From: Roseomonas sp. E05
GTDB taxonomy: Bacteria > Pseudomonadota > Alphaproteobacteria > Acetobacterales > Acetobacteraceae
Direction: 5' to 3'
DNA length: 64,000 bases
Assembly: GCF_030063475.1 (NCBI RefSeq)
Contig: NZ_JASIRT010000020.1
Span: 22,275 to 86,274 of the forward strand
Both the position numbers and the translations under genes were made by a program. The notes beneath the pieces were generated by a model. It was not told the origin of the DNA. It saw only the letters and a program-made list of their open reading frames with translations, and did no database searches. Below, piece by piece: positions 17,328 to 27,896 of the stretch. Position 1 is the stretch's first letter. The number at the start of each line of letters is the position of its first letter.

Positions 17328-18470
17328 GCGCGGCGCCGCTCAACATCGTGGTGCTCGGGCTGAGCCTGTCCTCCTCCTGGGGGAACGGCCATGCCACGAC
17401 CTATCGCGCGCTGCTGCGCTCCTTCGCCGCGCGGGGCCACCGCATCCTGTTCCTGGAGCGCGACGTGCCCTGGTACGCCGCGCATCGCGACCTGCCGCAG
17501 CCGGATTTCTGTCGGCTCGAATTCTACGGCGACCTCGACGGACTCCGCATCTGGCACGAGGCCATCGCCGAGGCGGATGCCGTCATCGTCGGTTCCTACG
17601 TGCCGGAGGGCGTCGCGGTCGGCACGGTGGTGCAGCGCGTGGCGCGCGGCGTCACCGCCTTCTACGACATCGACACGCCCGTGACCCTGGCCAAGCTGGC
17701 GCGCGGCGACGAGGAATACCTCTCCCCCACGCTGATCCCCGGCTACGATCTCTATCTCTCCTTCACCGGCGGGCCGACGCTGGACCGGCTGATGCGGCAG
17801 TACGGCTCGCCCGCGGCGCGGCCGCTCTACTGCTCGGTGGACACCGAGGCCTACCGCCCGCTGGAGGTCGCGCCACGCTGGGATCTCAGCTATCTCGGCA
17901 CCTACAGCCCGGACCGTCAGCCCACGCTGGAACGGCTGCTGCTGGAGCCGGCGCGGCGCGCGCCGGAGCTGCGCTTCGTCGTCGCCGGGCCGCAATATCC
18001 GGCGGAGATCGACTGGCCGGCCAATGTCGAACGGCTCGACCATGTGCCGCCGGCCGAGCACCCCGCCTTCTACGCTGCCAGCCGCTATACGCTGAACGTC
18101 ACGCGCGCCGACATGATCCGCGCCGGCTGGAGCCCCAGCGTGCGGCTGTTCGAGGCCGCCGCCTGCGGCACGCCCGTCATCTCCGACCGGTGGGACGGGC
18201 TCGACACGCTGTTCGCGCCGGGCACCGAGATCGTGCTGGCCGACACCGCCGCCGATGTGCTGCACGCCCTGCGCGCGCAGCCGGAGGCGGCGCGACGGCG
18301 GCAGGCGGAGGCGGCGCGCCAGCGCATCCTCAGCGGTCACAGCGCCGCGCACCGCGCCGCCGAGCTTGAGTCCTACATCCGGGAAGCCGGCGCCCGCGCG
18401 CCGCTGCCCGAACCCGCCTTCGCGGCGCTGCACGGTGCGGCGCCGCACTCCTTCCCGCAGGTGGACGTCC

Positions 18471-18484
<14 letters not shown>
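17324..18484 (+). CDS. CgeB-like glycosyltransferase, copy 3
   Basis: A 386-residue third member of the series, opening with LNIVVLGLSLSSSWGNGHA and containing VTAFYDIDTPVTLAKL, LYLSFTGGPTLDRLMRQYG, WDLSYLGTYSPDRQPTLE and SPSVRLFEAAACGTPVISD. FYDIDTPVT and YLSFTGGP correspond to the FWDVDAPAT and LTYGGGP positions in copy 2, which confirms common ancestry. It begins at an ATG overlapping the previous stop, and its last 14 bases overlap the UDP-xylose synthase gene. Confidence 0.78.
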
Positions 18485-19490
<1,006 letters not shown>

Positions 19491-19508
19491 GCCGCCGCCG
19501 GCCGGCGC

Positions 19509-21245
19509 ATGATCGTCTATGGCGATGCCGTCCGGCAGGAGGACCCGCAGGCGAGGCTGCGCGCCCTGGCGGCGGGCCTGCGGCAACTCGCCGGCCTGCC
19601 ACCGGGCATCCGGCGCCATGGCGCACTGGCGGCCCGCTTCATCGAGGCGGGAGAACTGGCGCAAGGGCTGGCGGATGCGGAGTTCGCCCTGCGCGGCGAG
19701 GACGCGCCCTCCGCCCTGGCGGAGGCCGGCACGGCGCTGCTGATGGGCCTGGCGGCGGCGCTGCAGGCCTCCTGGTCCAGCGGATTCCGCCACCTGCCGC
19801 CGCTGCCGGAGGCCATCCTGCCCGGCCCGCTGCCCGACAGGATCGCGCCGAAGCGCATGGAGGGCTTCAGCTTCTATGCCCTCTACCCGGAGGCCTATCT
19901 GCAGGCGGCGAGGGAATCCGGACTGGGTGCGGAAACCGGCGTCATCGGGCTGCGCAGCATCGGCCTGCCGCTGGCGGTGCTGGTGGCCACCGCGCTCGGC
20001 GCCGCGCCGCCGGTCAGTCTGCGGCCGGTCGGGCATCCCTTCGAACGGCGCCTCCTGCTGTCCGGCGAGCTTCGGGCAAGCTTGCTGCGGGGGCAGGGGC
20101 CGTACGCCATCGTGGACGAGGGGCCGGGGCTTTCCGGCAGTTCCATGGGAGCGGTGGCGGACCTTCTGGAGGAAGGGGGTGTCGCGCCCGCGCGCCTGTA
20201 TTTCTTCCCGAGCCATGCGGGGGCGCCGGGCGTGCAGGCCAGCGCGCGGCACCGCGCCCGCTGGTCCGCCGCGTCGCGCCATCTCTGCGACTTCGACCGG
20301 CTGGTGCTGAATGCACCGCCTCCCGCCCATCGCCTGGAGCACTGGACTGCCGACCTGACCGGCCCGGCCGATGGCCCCCTGCGCGACCTTTCCGGCGGCA
20401 ACTGGCGGGCGCTGCGCTATGGCGGGAATGCGCCCTGGCCGCCGGCCAATCCGCAGCAGGAGCGCCGCAAGTTCCTCCTGCGGGCCGGAGGGCGGCCCTG
20501 GCTGCTGAAGTTCACCGGGCTCGGCCCGGAGGGAGAGGGCAAGGCGCGCCTGGGGCGGATGCTCTCGGAAGCCGGGCTGGTCCCGGCGCTCGCGGGCTAC
20601 CGGCATGGCTTCCTGGTCTCCGCCTGGGAGGAGGGCGCGCGCGGGCTGGACCAGACGCCGCGCCCGCCAGCCGCGCTGCTGGCGCCGATGGCGCGCTACC
20701 TGGCCTTCCGGGGCCGCCACTTCGTGCGCGAGGGCGGGGGCGCCAGCCTGGCGGCGCTCTGGGACATGGCCTGCCACAACACGGCCGAGGCGCTGGGCGA
20801 GGCGGCGGCCCGCGCGCTGCGGCAGCGGCAGCCGGACCTGCCCCGCCTGGAACGGCGCCTGCGCCGGGCCGCCGGCGACAACCGGCTGCATTCCTGGGAA
20901 TGGCTGGTGCTGCCCGACGGCCGCCTGCTGAAGGCCGATGCCCTGGACCACCATGCCGCGCACGACCTGATCGGCTGCCAGGACCTCGCCTGGGACCTGG
21001 TGGGCGCCGAGGTGGAACTCGGGCTCGATTCCGGGATGCTGGCGGCGGCGGTGGCGACGGAAGCGGGCCATGCGGCCGACCCGGCGCTGCTGGACGGCTA
21101 CCGACCCTGTTACCTCGCCTTCCAGCTCGGCGCTGCCAGCATGGCCGCCGCAGCCTGTCAGGACATGCCGGAGGAGGCCGCGCGCCTCGCCGCCGCCGCC
21201 GCGCGATATGCCGGGCTGCTGCGCCGGCTGATCGAGACCGTTTGA
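19509..21245 (+). CDS. Phosphoribosyltransferase-like / kinase-like two-domain protein of unknown function
   Basis: I do not recognise this 578-residue protein as a named family. Residues about 100-270 look like a type I phosphoribosyltransferase: a hydrophobic strand VIGLRSIGLPLAVLVATAL, and YAIVDEGPGLSGSSMGAV at 199-216, which fits a PRPP loop (two acidic residues, then SGSS). After about 315 the chain changes character, with WLLKFTGLGPEGEGKARL, then HNTAEALG, and a late LLKADALDHHAAHDLIGCQDLAWD that resembles the metal-binding region of aminoglycoside-phosphotransferase-like kinases. It is the last gene of the glycan operon, 18 bp after the UDP-xylose synthase gene, and probably supplies or attaches a phosphorylated or ribosyl group. 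That role is inference. Confidence 0.6.
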   Translation: MIVYGDAVRQEDPQARLRALAAGLRQLAGLPPGIRRHGALAARFIEAGELAQGLADAEFALRGEDAPSALAEAGTALLMGLAAALQASWSSGFRHLPPLPEAILPGPLPDRIAPKRMEGFSFYALYPEAYLQAARESGLGAETGVIGLRSIGLPLAVLVATALGAAPPVSLRPVGHPFERRLLLSGELRASLLRGQGPYAIVDEGPGLSGSSMGAVADLLEEGGVAPARLYFFPSHAGAPGVQASARHRARWSAASRHLCDFDRLVLNAPPPAHRLEHWTADLTGPADGPLRDLSGGNWRALRYGGNAPWPPANPQQERRKFLLRAGGRPWLLKFTGLGPEGEGKARLGRMLSEAGLVPALAGYRHGFLVSAWEEGARGLDQTPRPPAALLAPMARYLAFRGRHFVREGGGASLAALWDMACHNTAEALGEAAARALRQRQPDLPRLERRLRRAAGDNRLHSWEWLVLPDGRLLKADALDHHAAHDLIGCQDLAWDLVGAEVELGLDSGMLAAAVATEAGHAADPALLDGYRPCYLAFQLGAASMAAAACQDMPEEAARLAAAAARYAGLLRRLIETV

Positions 21246-21332
21246 TCTGAGGGGAGGCGCCGGACAGCATCCCCGGTCAAGGTTTCCTTCGCAATTGGCT
21301 CCCTACGCTCTCCGGCGAGCAGGGGAGGGGCC

Positions 21333-22353
21333 ATGGCGGGCCAGGCGTTTTCAGATGACGAGGCAGGGACTGCATGGGCGCGGCGCGGCATCCTCGGCGC
21401 CTTGCTGGGAAGCGCCGCGATGGCCGGGGTGGCCCGCACCGCGCAGCCCGGCCGCTCCGAGGTTCCCGCGGGCATCGTCAGCGCCTTCGACACCCTGTTC
21501 CACGGGCCGCATGCGGGCGCGCGGGCGGTGCATGCCAAAGGCCTGCTCTGCCGGGGCAGCTTCCTGCCACACCCGGAGGCGCCGCGCCTGAGCCGCGCCC
21601 CCCCCATGTCGCCGGGGGCGCCGTGCCGGTGCTGGTCCGGTTCTCCAACTTCGCCGCTGTGCCCGGCCTGCCGGATGGCGACCCCGCCGCCAGCCCGCGC
21701 GGCATGGCGATCAAGTTCCTGCTGCCCGACGAGGTGGAGACGGATATCGTCGCCCACTCCTATGACGGCTTTCCCGCGGCGACGCCGGAGGCCTTCCTCG
21801 CCTTTCTGCGCGCCCTGCCCGATCCGGCGGCGCTGCAGGCCCTCGCCGCTGTCAGCCCGGCGGTGCGGATCTTCCTCGACGATCCCAAGCCGGCCCCTGC
21901 GAGCTATGCGACGGAAGCCTATTTCGGCGTCAATGCCTTCCGCTTCAGCAATGCGGCGGGCGAGGCGCGGTTGGGGCGTTACCGGATCCTGCCGCTGGCC
22001 GGCTTGCGGCACCTGAACGCCGAGCAGGCCGCCGCCCGCCCGGCCCACTATCTCGCCACCGAGCTGCGCGACCGGCTGATCCGGAGCGACGCCGCCTTCC
22101 GGCTCCAGGTGCAACTCGCCGGGCCGGGCGACCCCACCGATGACGGCACGCGGCCCTGGCCGCAGGACCGCCGCTCGCCGAACTCGGCACCCTGTCCCTC
22201 CAGGCCCTTGCGGAGCCGCGGGATGCCGCCCGGCGCGAGCTCCGCTTCATTCCGACCAGTTTCGTCGCCGGCATCGCCCCTTCGAATGACCCGATGCTGC
22301 TGGCGCGGACCCAGGCTTATCTGATCTCTTCCGAGCGGAGGGCGGCGCCATGA
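21333..22353 (+). pseudogene. Catalase-related peroxidase, broken by two frameshifts
   Basis: Three successive frames together encode one catalase-like protein of about 340 residues. It starts MAGQAFSDDEAGTAWARRG with a possible twin-arginine signal (ARRGILGALLGSAAMAG). The first frame reaches HPEAPRLSRAP, where a run of eight C's (21598-21605) appears one base short. The second frame continues VLVRFSNFAAVPGLPDGDP and GMAIKFLLPDEVETDI. Near 22168-22175 another base is missing, and the third frame ends ELGTLSLQALAEPRDA to the stop at 22351-22353. The FSNFxxVPGxxDG pattern belongs to SrpA/KatA-like catalase-related peroxidases. Two independent single-base losses suggest decay, or two sequencing errors. 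Confidence 0.75.
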
Positions 22354-22901
22354 GGTGGCGGCTGCTTCCGGGTCTGCCGCCACTGCTCGTCCTCGCGACC
22401 GGCGCGCTGGCCGGCGACGCGGAAATCCCGGTCGCGCAGCGCGACCGCGCCTTCTCGGTGGCCGAGCTGGCTGTGCCGCGCGGCACGGTGCTGCGCTTCT
22501 CGAACGAGGATGAGTTCCCGCAGCAGATCAATGCGCGTGGGCCGGAGGTGGAGATGGGCTCGGACCTGCAGGCGCCGGGCGAGATCCTGCGCCTGCCGCT
22601 TCCGGCGGCGGGCAGGGTCGAGATCCGGTGCGGCATTCATCTCATGGTGAACCGGCGCTTCGCGGAGATGTTCGGCGCGCCGGCGCCGGGGGCAGCCCCG
22701 GGCGAGATGTTCGCCGCCGAGGGGCTTGCCGTCCTGCTGCCGCCGCCCGGCACACCCGCGATGAGCGCCCTGACCTTCACCGCTCAGTTGCCTGACGAAC
22801 GCTGGATCTCCGTCGTGCATCGCCCGGTGGAGGGCGGCGGCTGGGTGGCGACCTGTGAGGATGTGACGGAGCGCAAGCATGCCGAGGCGCGCCTCGCCTG
22901 A
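22350..22901 (+). pseudogene. Chimeric ORF: cupredoxin-like domain fused to a PAS-domain tail
   Basis: The 183-residue frame starts at an ATG overlapping the catalase stop. Residues 1-22 are a signal peptide (MRWRLLPGLPPLLVLATGALAG). Residues 23-97 are a plastocyanin-like cupredoxin ending VEIRCGIHLM, where the copper Cys and His are visible. The sequence then switches to VNRRFAEMFGAP, a PAS-domain segment, and, after an apparent internal deletion, to LTFTAQLPDERWISVVHRP and ATCEDVTERKHAEARLA, which normally lead into a GGDEF domain. The stop at 22899-22901 cuts it off from the GGDEF frame. This looks like a deletion joining two neighbouring genes. A secreted cupredoxin would not normally carry a cytosolic PAS tail. 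Confidence 0.65.
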
Positions 22902-22936
22902 CCGGCCCGACCAACCGGGCGGGCTTCCGGGAGCAC

Positions 22937-24241
22937 ATGATGCGGGCGCTGGCGCGGGTGCGGCGCGGCGAGGGGGTGGCGGTCCTCTGCCTGGATCTGG
23001 ACCGCTTCAAGGCCGTGAATGACAGCCTCGGACATCCGGTGGGTGATGCGCTGCTGCAGGCCGTGGCGGTGCGGCTGCGCGAATGCGTGCACGAGACCGA
23101 TCTGGTGGTGCGGCTTGGTGGGGATGAGCTCGCGGTGGTGCAGGAGGGCGCGTCGCAACCGGCGGAGGCCGCCGCGGCCGCCACCCGCATCATCGTCGCC
23201 CTCTTGGCGCGCTTCGACGTCGCGGGGCACCAGGTCTCGGCCGGAGACAGCATCGGAATCGCCCTGGCGGGCCCCGGGAGCACCGATGCGGATGCGCTGA
23301 TGCGCTGCGCCGATCTCGCCCTCTATCGTGCGAAGGAGGACGGGCGCGGCACCTTACGGTTCTTCGAACCCGGCATGGACGAGCAGATGCGTGTCCGGCG
23401 GGAGCTGGAGGCGGATCTTGGCGCCGCGCTCGGCCAGGGCGAGCTGGCACTGTTCTATCAGCCGCTGATGGACACCCAGCGGGGCTGCGTCGGCGGCTTC
23501 GAGGCGCTTCTGCGCTGGCAGCACCCGGTCCGGGGCACTGTCTCGCCTGCGGTCTTCATCCCGCTCGCCGAGGAGACGGGCATGATCATGGCGATCGGCG
23601 CCTGGGTGATCCGGAAGGCCTGCGCCGATGCGGCCCGCTGGACGGCTCCGGTCAAGGTCGCGGTGAACCTCTCGCCCGTGCAGTTCCGCGACCGCTCCCT
23701 GCCGCACATCGTCGCCGAGGCGCTTGCCGAGAGTGGGCTGGCTCCGACGCGGCTTGAACTCGAGATCACCGAATCCCTCCTGCTGCTCGATGACGAGAAG
23801 GTCCTGGAGATCCTGCACGGGCTGCGGGCGCTGGGCGTGCGCATCGCCATGGACGACTTCGGCACCGGCTACTCGTCCCTGAGCTACCTGCGGCGCTTCC
23901 CCTTCGGCAAGATCAAGATCGACCAGTCCTTCGTGCGCGGGATGATGGAGCAGAAGGACTGCGCCGCGATCGTGAGCACCGTGGTGAGCCTCGGCCGGCT
24001 GCTCGGCATGTCCGTGAACGCCGAGGGGGTCGAGACGCGGGAACAGTTCCTCGCCTTGCGGGAGCAAGGCTGCGGCGAGGTGCAGGGCTACCTGTTCAGC
24101 CCGCCCCGGCCGGCCAGCGAGGTGGCCGCCATGCTCGACGGCATCGGTCAGGCCGTGACACAGGAGCCCGCCTTGGCCGGCCCGCTCAGTCCCGCCGGCG
24201 GATCAGCTGCGCCACGGCCATCAGCAGGATGCCCAGCGTGA
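22937..24241 (+). CDS. GGDEF-EAL protein, 5'-truncated
   Basis: The frame is open from 22898, and the first usable ATG is at 22937 (with a second at 22940), giving 434 residues. The frame upstream of that ATG still reads LTGPTNRAGFREHM, the usual beginning of a GGDEF domain, so the domain start and the sensory PAS part have been lost. The cyclase motif is LGGDELAVVQ (GGDEL), and the inhibitory RxxD site is HETD. The EAL half keeps its key residues: FEALLRW, NLSPVQFRD, LELEITES, MDDFGTGYSSLSYL, KIDQSFV and AEGVET. A c-di-GMP phosphodiesterase activity could therefore survive. Its last 56 bases overlap a convergent small gene. Confidence 0.8.
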   Translation: MMRALARVRRGEGVAVLCLDLDRFKAVNDSLGHPVGDALLQAVAVRLRECVHETDLVVRLGGDELAVVQEGASQPAEAAAAATRIIVALLARFDVAGHQVSAGDSIGIALAGPGSTDADALMRCADLALYRAKEDGRGTLRFFEPGMDEQMRVRRELEADLGAALGQGELALFYQPLMDTQRGCVGGFEALLRWQHPVRGTVSPAVFIPLAEETGMIMAIGAWVIRKACADAARWTAPVKVAVNLSPVQFRDRSLPHIVAEALAESGLAPTRLELEITESLLLLDDEKVLEILHGLRALGVRIAMDDFGTGYSSLSYLRRFPFGKIKIDQSFVRGMMEQKDCAAIVSTVVSLGRLLGMSVNAEGVETREQFLALREQGCGEVQGYLFSPPRPASEVAAMLDGIGQAVTQEPALAGPLSPAGGSAAPRPSAGCPA

Positions 24242-24386
24242 TGATCCCGGAGGTCGCCGGGTCCTCGTAGATGAAGTCCATGAAGGCCCGGGGGATCCAC
24301 AGCAGGGTGTCCCAGCCGATCAGGCGCGCCGCGATGCCCAGCGCCACGAGCAGACTTCCGATGAACCAGAGCCTCGCCGCCATCAT
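24186..24386 (-). CDS. Small membrane protein, unknown function
   Basis: A 66-residue protein with two predicted membrane helices (about residues 5-25 and 45-62) and a basic C-terminus IRRRD. Two consecutive ATGs (24386 and 24383) follow GAAGGAAGGAC. The second has the better spacing. The gene overlaps the end of the GGDEF-EAL frame on the opposite strand. No family recognised. Confidence 0.55.
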   Translation of the reverse strand: MMAARLWFIGSLLVALGIAARLIGWDTLLWIPRAFMDFIYEDPATSGIITLGILLMAVAQLIRRRD

Positions 24387-24549
24387 GTCCTTCCTTCAAG
24401 CCGACGCAGCGGCGGGGATGCCCAGCCAGGATCCGGGCGCTCTCCATGTGGTCGGCCTGGGGCGGTGGAGGAAGAAGGGCGCCCGGTGATCGGGCTGGGC
24501 CAGGAGCGCCGCCCCGGGCCCCGCCCTTCTCGGAAAGGCCGGATGCGCG

Positions 24550-26184
24550 TCACGCCGGGGTGCGCATCAGGGTGCGGTAGTCCATCTGGTCGGCATGCAT
24601 GCGCTGGAAAACGGCGTATTTGGCGTCGTGGTGGCGGCGCACGGCCGCCTCGCCGGGAGCCAGCACCTTGCCGGCGCCGCTCATTGCCGCCATGGCGTCG
24701 GGCAGGCTGGCATGCGCGCCGCCGGCCACGGCGCCGAGCATGGCGGCGCCCAGCAGGATGGCCTCCGGCTCGCGCGGCAGCACCACCCGGCAGCCCGTGG
24801 CATCCGCGTGCTCGCGCAGGAAGACCGGGTTCTTGGTGCCGCCGCCACAGGCCAGCACGGTATCGATCGCATAGCCCTCGGCGTTCATCGTCTCGATGAT
24901 GTGCCGCGTGCCATAGGCGATGGCCTGGATGGTGGCGAGATAGAGCAGGGCGAGGTCGTCCGCCGTCGCCGAAAGGCGCAGGCCGGAGATCATGCCGCGC
25001 AGCGAGGCATCCGCGCGCGGCGAGCGGTTGCCGTGGAAGTCCGGCATGACATGCAGGGATTCCGTCAGCGCGGCGGGGAAGGGAAGGCCCGCAGCCAGCC
25101 CATCCAGCCGCTCGTTCAGCAACTGGTAGATGGTGGCGCCGCGACGCTGCGCCTCCTCTGCCAAGGCGGGATAGGCGGCATGGGTCAGGATGATGTGGTC
25201 CACCAGGCTGCCGGTGGCGGATTGCCCGCCCTCATTCAGCCAGAGGTCGGGCAGCATGGCCGAATAGTAGGGCCCCCAGACGCCCGGCACGAAGCGCGGC
25301 GCCTCCGAGACCGCCATGTGGCAGGAGGAGGTGCCGCCGATCAGCGCCAGCCGGTGGCGCAGAGCCTCGCGGTCCGGCGCCGCGCCGTCCAGCGTCACGC
25401 CGATCACGCCGAGGCCGCCGGCATGCGCGTCGATCGCCGAGGCGCCGACGGGAATGCCGGGCGGCAGGCCAAGCATGGCCGCCGCCTCGGCGGAGAGGCT
25501 GCCGAGCAGGGCGCCGGGCGGCAGGATCTCGGTGCCGATGCGGCGGAAACCTTCCTCCGCCAGGTCCCCGAGGCCGATGGCACGGAAATAGCCGCCGTCC
25601 CAGCGATCCTCCTGGCCGAGATAGGTCCATTTGCAGACGGTGGAGCAGAGCGAGCGCGTCAGGCTGCCGGTGGCGCGCCAGGTCAGGTAGTCCGGCAGGT
25701 CGAAGAAATGGGCGGCGCGGCGCCAGGTCTCCGGCAGGTTCTCCTTCAGCCAGAGCAGCTTCGGCGTCTGCATCTCCAGCGAGATGCGGCCGCCGACATA
25801 GCGCAGCACCTCATGATCGCCGGCATTGATGCGGTCAGCCTGCGCCTCCGCGCGGTGGTCCATCCAGACCACCACGTCCTGCCCGGGAGCGCCGTCGGGG
25901 CTGATGGAGAGGGGGCGGCCGGCTGCGTCCAGCACCACCAGGGAGCAGGTGGCGTCGAAGCCGAGGCCGCGCACCCGCGCGCCCGCCAGCCCGGCCAGGG
26001 CGCCGCGCACGGCGATGCAGACGGCGGCCCAGATGTCCTCCGAGGACTGTTGCACATGGTCCGGCGCCGGGCGCCACAGGCGGATGGGCTGCACCGCCTG
26101 GCCGAGCATGGTGCCGTCCAGCGTGAAGGCGCCCGCGCGGGCGCTGCCGGTGCCCACATCGACGCCGACGACGATCTCCTGCAT
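24550..26184 (-). CDS. FGGY-family pentulose kinase
   Basis: A 544-residue sugar kinase with the N-terminal phosphate motif [16 protein letters not shown], then [14 protein letters not shown], a hinge region [18 protein letters not shown] and a C-terminal [19 protein letters not shown] adenosine-binding region. The pattern fits the FGGY pentulose kinases (ribulokinase/xylulokinase-like), which phosphorylate a ketopentose with ATP. The ATG at 26184 is chosen because GAGGAGA precedes it by six bases. An upstream in-frame extension is of low complexity. It lies directly downstream of the DeoR-type regulator on the same strand and is probably cotranscribed with it. Confidence 0.88.
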   Translation of the reverse strand: MQEIVVGVDVGTGSARAGAFTLDGTMLGQAVQPIRLWRPAPDHVQQSSEDIWAAVCIAVRGALAGLAGARVRGLGFDATCSLVVLDAAGRPLSISPDGAPGQDVVVWMDHRAEAQADRINAGDHEVLRYVGGRISLEMQTPKLLWLKENLPETWRRAAHFFDLPDYLTWRATGSLTRSLCSTVCKWTYLGQEDRWDGGYFRAIGLGDLAEEGFRRIGTEILPPGALLGSLSAEAAAMLGLPPGIPVGASAIDAHAGGLGVIGVTLDGAAPDREALRHRLALIGGTSSCHMAVSEAPRFVPGVWGPYYSAMLPDLWLNEGGQSATGSLVDHIILTHAAYPALAEEAQRRGATIYQLLNERLDGLAAGLPFPAALTESLHVMPDFHGNRSPRADASLRGMISGLRLSATADDLALLYLATIQAIAYGTRHIIETMNAEGYAIDTVLACGGGTKNPVFLREHADATGCRVVLPREPEAILLGAAMLGAVAGGAHASLPDAMAAMSGAGKVLAPGEAAVRRHHDAKYAVFQRMHADQMDYRTLMRTPA

Positions 26185-26221
26185 GGCGCTCTCCTCGGCT
26201 GTGCTGGTCTGCGGGCGGGGG

Positions 26222-27040
26222 TTAGGAACCGGCCGGCGCCGCGTCAAGCAAGGGCAGGCTGAAGGGAGGGAGGCCGGCGGCCTCGGGGCAGGCGGCGGCG
26301 TCGGTCAGGATGCGCGCGAAGGCGGAGAGGGGGGCGAAGTAGGCGGGCCGCAGCCGGCCGAACTTGCTGCCATCCACCACCAGGAAGGACTGCGCGGCAG
26401 CCGCCATGGCGACCTGCTTCACCGGCACCTCGTTGAAGTTGGTGCAGGTGACGCCGCCGGTGGCATGCACGCCGCCGGCCGAGATGAAGGCCTTGTTGAT
26501 GCGCAGGCGCCGCAGCGCATGCAGCGCCTCGTCCGAGGCGAAGGTGGCCGAGGTGGCATGGAACAGGCCGCCGAGCAGCACGAGCTGCGTGTTCGGCCGC
26601 CGCGAGGCGGGGTTGGCGATGTTCAGCGCGTAGCAGACGATGGTCAGCGAGAGGCGGGGCGGCAGGGCCTCGATCAGGTGCGGCAGGGTGGTGCCGCAAT
26701 CAACGAAAATTGTATCACCCTCCTCAACATGTCGCGCGGCGTGACGGCAGGCCTGGCGTTTGGCCTCGGCATGACTGTCCTGTTCACGCTCCAGCACATA
26801 TTGCCCGCGCCCGCCGAGGCTGCCGGCCGGCACCACATGGCCGCCGAGCAGCGCCAGGGGCTGGCCGGGCACGGCGAGATCGCGGCGGAGGGTCATGGAG
26901 GAGACGCCGAGGGCCTGGGCCGCCTCGTCGAGCCGGGTGGTGCCGTTCTGGCGCAGCAGCTCCTGCAGCCGGGCGATTCGCGTGCGGCGGCGCATGCTGG
27001 CCAGTCCCGTGGCGGCCTCGGAGGCTTCGCCTTCAGCCAT
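26222..27040 (-). CDS. DeoR/GlpR-family transcriptional regulator
   Basis: A 272-residue regulator. The N-terminal winged helix-turn-helix is [20 protein letters not shown], then [14 protein letters not shown]. The C-terminal sugar-phosphate sensor (DeoRC) has [17 protein letters not shown] and [15 protein letters not shown]. Such proteins usually repress a sugar catabolic operon until a phosphorylated intermediate binds. The ATG follows GGAGGAAGA. It is divergent from deoC and the importer, so it likely controls both the kinase and the transport operon from the shared 130-bp region. The loss of a Glu in the usual LRRDL(x)xLE recognition end (here [11 protein letters not shown]) is minor. Confidence 0.88.
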   Translation of the reverse strand: MAEGEASEAATGLASMRRRTRIARLQELLRQNGTTRLDEAAQALGVSSMTLRRDLAVPGQPLALLGGHVVPAGSLGGRGQYVLEREQDSHAEAKRQACRHAARHVEEGDTIFVDCGTTLPHLIEALPPRLSLTIVCYALNIANPASRRPNTQLVLLGGLFHATSATFASDEALHALRRLRINKAFISAGGVHATGGVTCTNFNEVPVKQVAMAAAAQSFLVVDGSKFGRLRPAYFAPLSAFARILTDAAACPEAAGLPPFSLPLLDAAPAGS

Positions 27041-27088
27041 TCTTCCTCCACCGAAGGGCGCTTGACGTTTCCGGCCCCGGATGTGAGA

Positions 27089-27116
27089 AATATAACAATA
27101 GTTAGAAAAGTGACAA
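27089..27116 (-). promoter_or_regulatory. Predicted sigma-70 promoter of the DeoR-type regulator
   Basis: On the minus strand TTGTCA (27116-27111) and TATATT (27094-27089) are separated by 16 bases in an AT-rich island (about 27081-27118) inside otherwise GC-rich DNA. The island lies midway between the regulator and deoC, so it is also the likely operator site for both directions. A TTGACG at 27062-27067 could serve the plus strand, but no well-spaced -10 follows. Confidence 0.45.
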
Positions 27117-27172
27117 ACGGGCAGATCGAGCCGCGGCGGGATACCTGTCCGGCACGGAGGACACCAGCTTCG

Positions 27173-27871
27173 ATGGCCAATGCCGGAACCGGGCTGCTTT
27201 CGCCCGCCGAACTCGCGCCGCTGATCGACCACACCCTGCTGAAGCCGGAGGCGACGGTCGCCGAGGTGCTGCGTTACTGTGAGGAGGCGCGGCGTTTCCG
27301 CTTCTGTTCCGTCTGCGTCAACCCCGTGCATGTCGCCCGCGTGGCGGAGGCGCTGCGTGGCAGCGGCGTGAAGACCTGCTCGGTGGTGGGCTTCCCGCTG
27401 GGAGCCACGACGCCCGGGGACAAGGCGGCCGAGACGGCGAACGCCGTGCGCAACGGCGCCGACGAGATCGACATGGTCGTCAATATCGGTGCGCTGCGCG
27501 AGGGGCGGCTGGACGCGGTGCGCGAGGACATTGCCGCGGTGCGCGCCGCCTGCGCGGGCAAGGTGCTGAAGGTCATCATCGAGACCTGCCTGCTGGACGA
27601 CGACCAGAAGCGCGCCGCCTGCCGGCTCGCCGCCGAGGCGGGGGCGGACTTCGTCAAGACCTCGACCGGCTTCTCGACCGGCGGCGCGACGGTGGCCGAC
27701 GTTGCGCTGATGCGCGGCGTGGTTGGTGCCGCGCTGGGGGTGAAGGCCTCGGGGGGCATCCGCACGCTGGAGACGGCGCAGGCGATGATCGCCGCCGGCG
27801 CCACGCGGATCGGGGCGAGCTCAGGTGTGGCGCTGGTCACGCAGGCGCCGGCCGCCGCCGGCAGCTATTGA
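27173..27871 (+). CDS. deoC: Deoxyribose-phosphate aldolase
   Basis: The 232-residue class I aldolase cleaves 2-deoxyribose 5-phosphate to glyceraldehyde 3-phosphate and acetaldehyde. It shows [31 protein letters not shown], the proton-relay Asp100 in [13 protein letters not shown], the Schiff-base Lys162 in [16 protein letters not shown], and the second Lys in [10 protein letters not shown]. The start is ATG 27173, with GGAGG twelve bases upstream. It heads an operon with a sugar importer and a PfkB kinase, consistent with deoxyribose or deoxynucleoside use. Length is normal for the family. Confidence 0.95.
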   Translation: MANAGTGLLSPAELAPLIDHTLLKPEATVAEVLRYCEEARRFRFCSVCVNPVHVARVAEALRGSGVKTCSVVGFPLGATTPGDKAAETANAVRNGADEIDMVVNIGALREGRLDAVREDIAAVRAACAGKVLKVIIETCLLDDDQKRAACRLAAEAGADFVKTSTGFSTGGATVADVALMRGVVGAALGVKASGGIRTLETAQAMIAAGATRIGASSGVALVTQAPAAAGSY

Positions 27872-27896
27872 GGCAAGGGACGCAAGGGAGGCTGCG

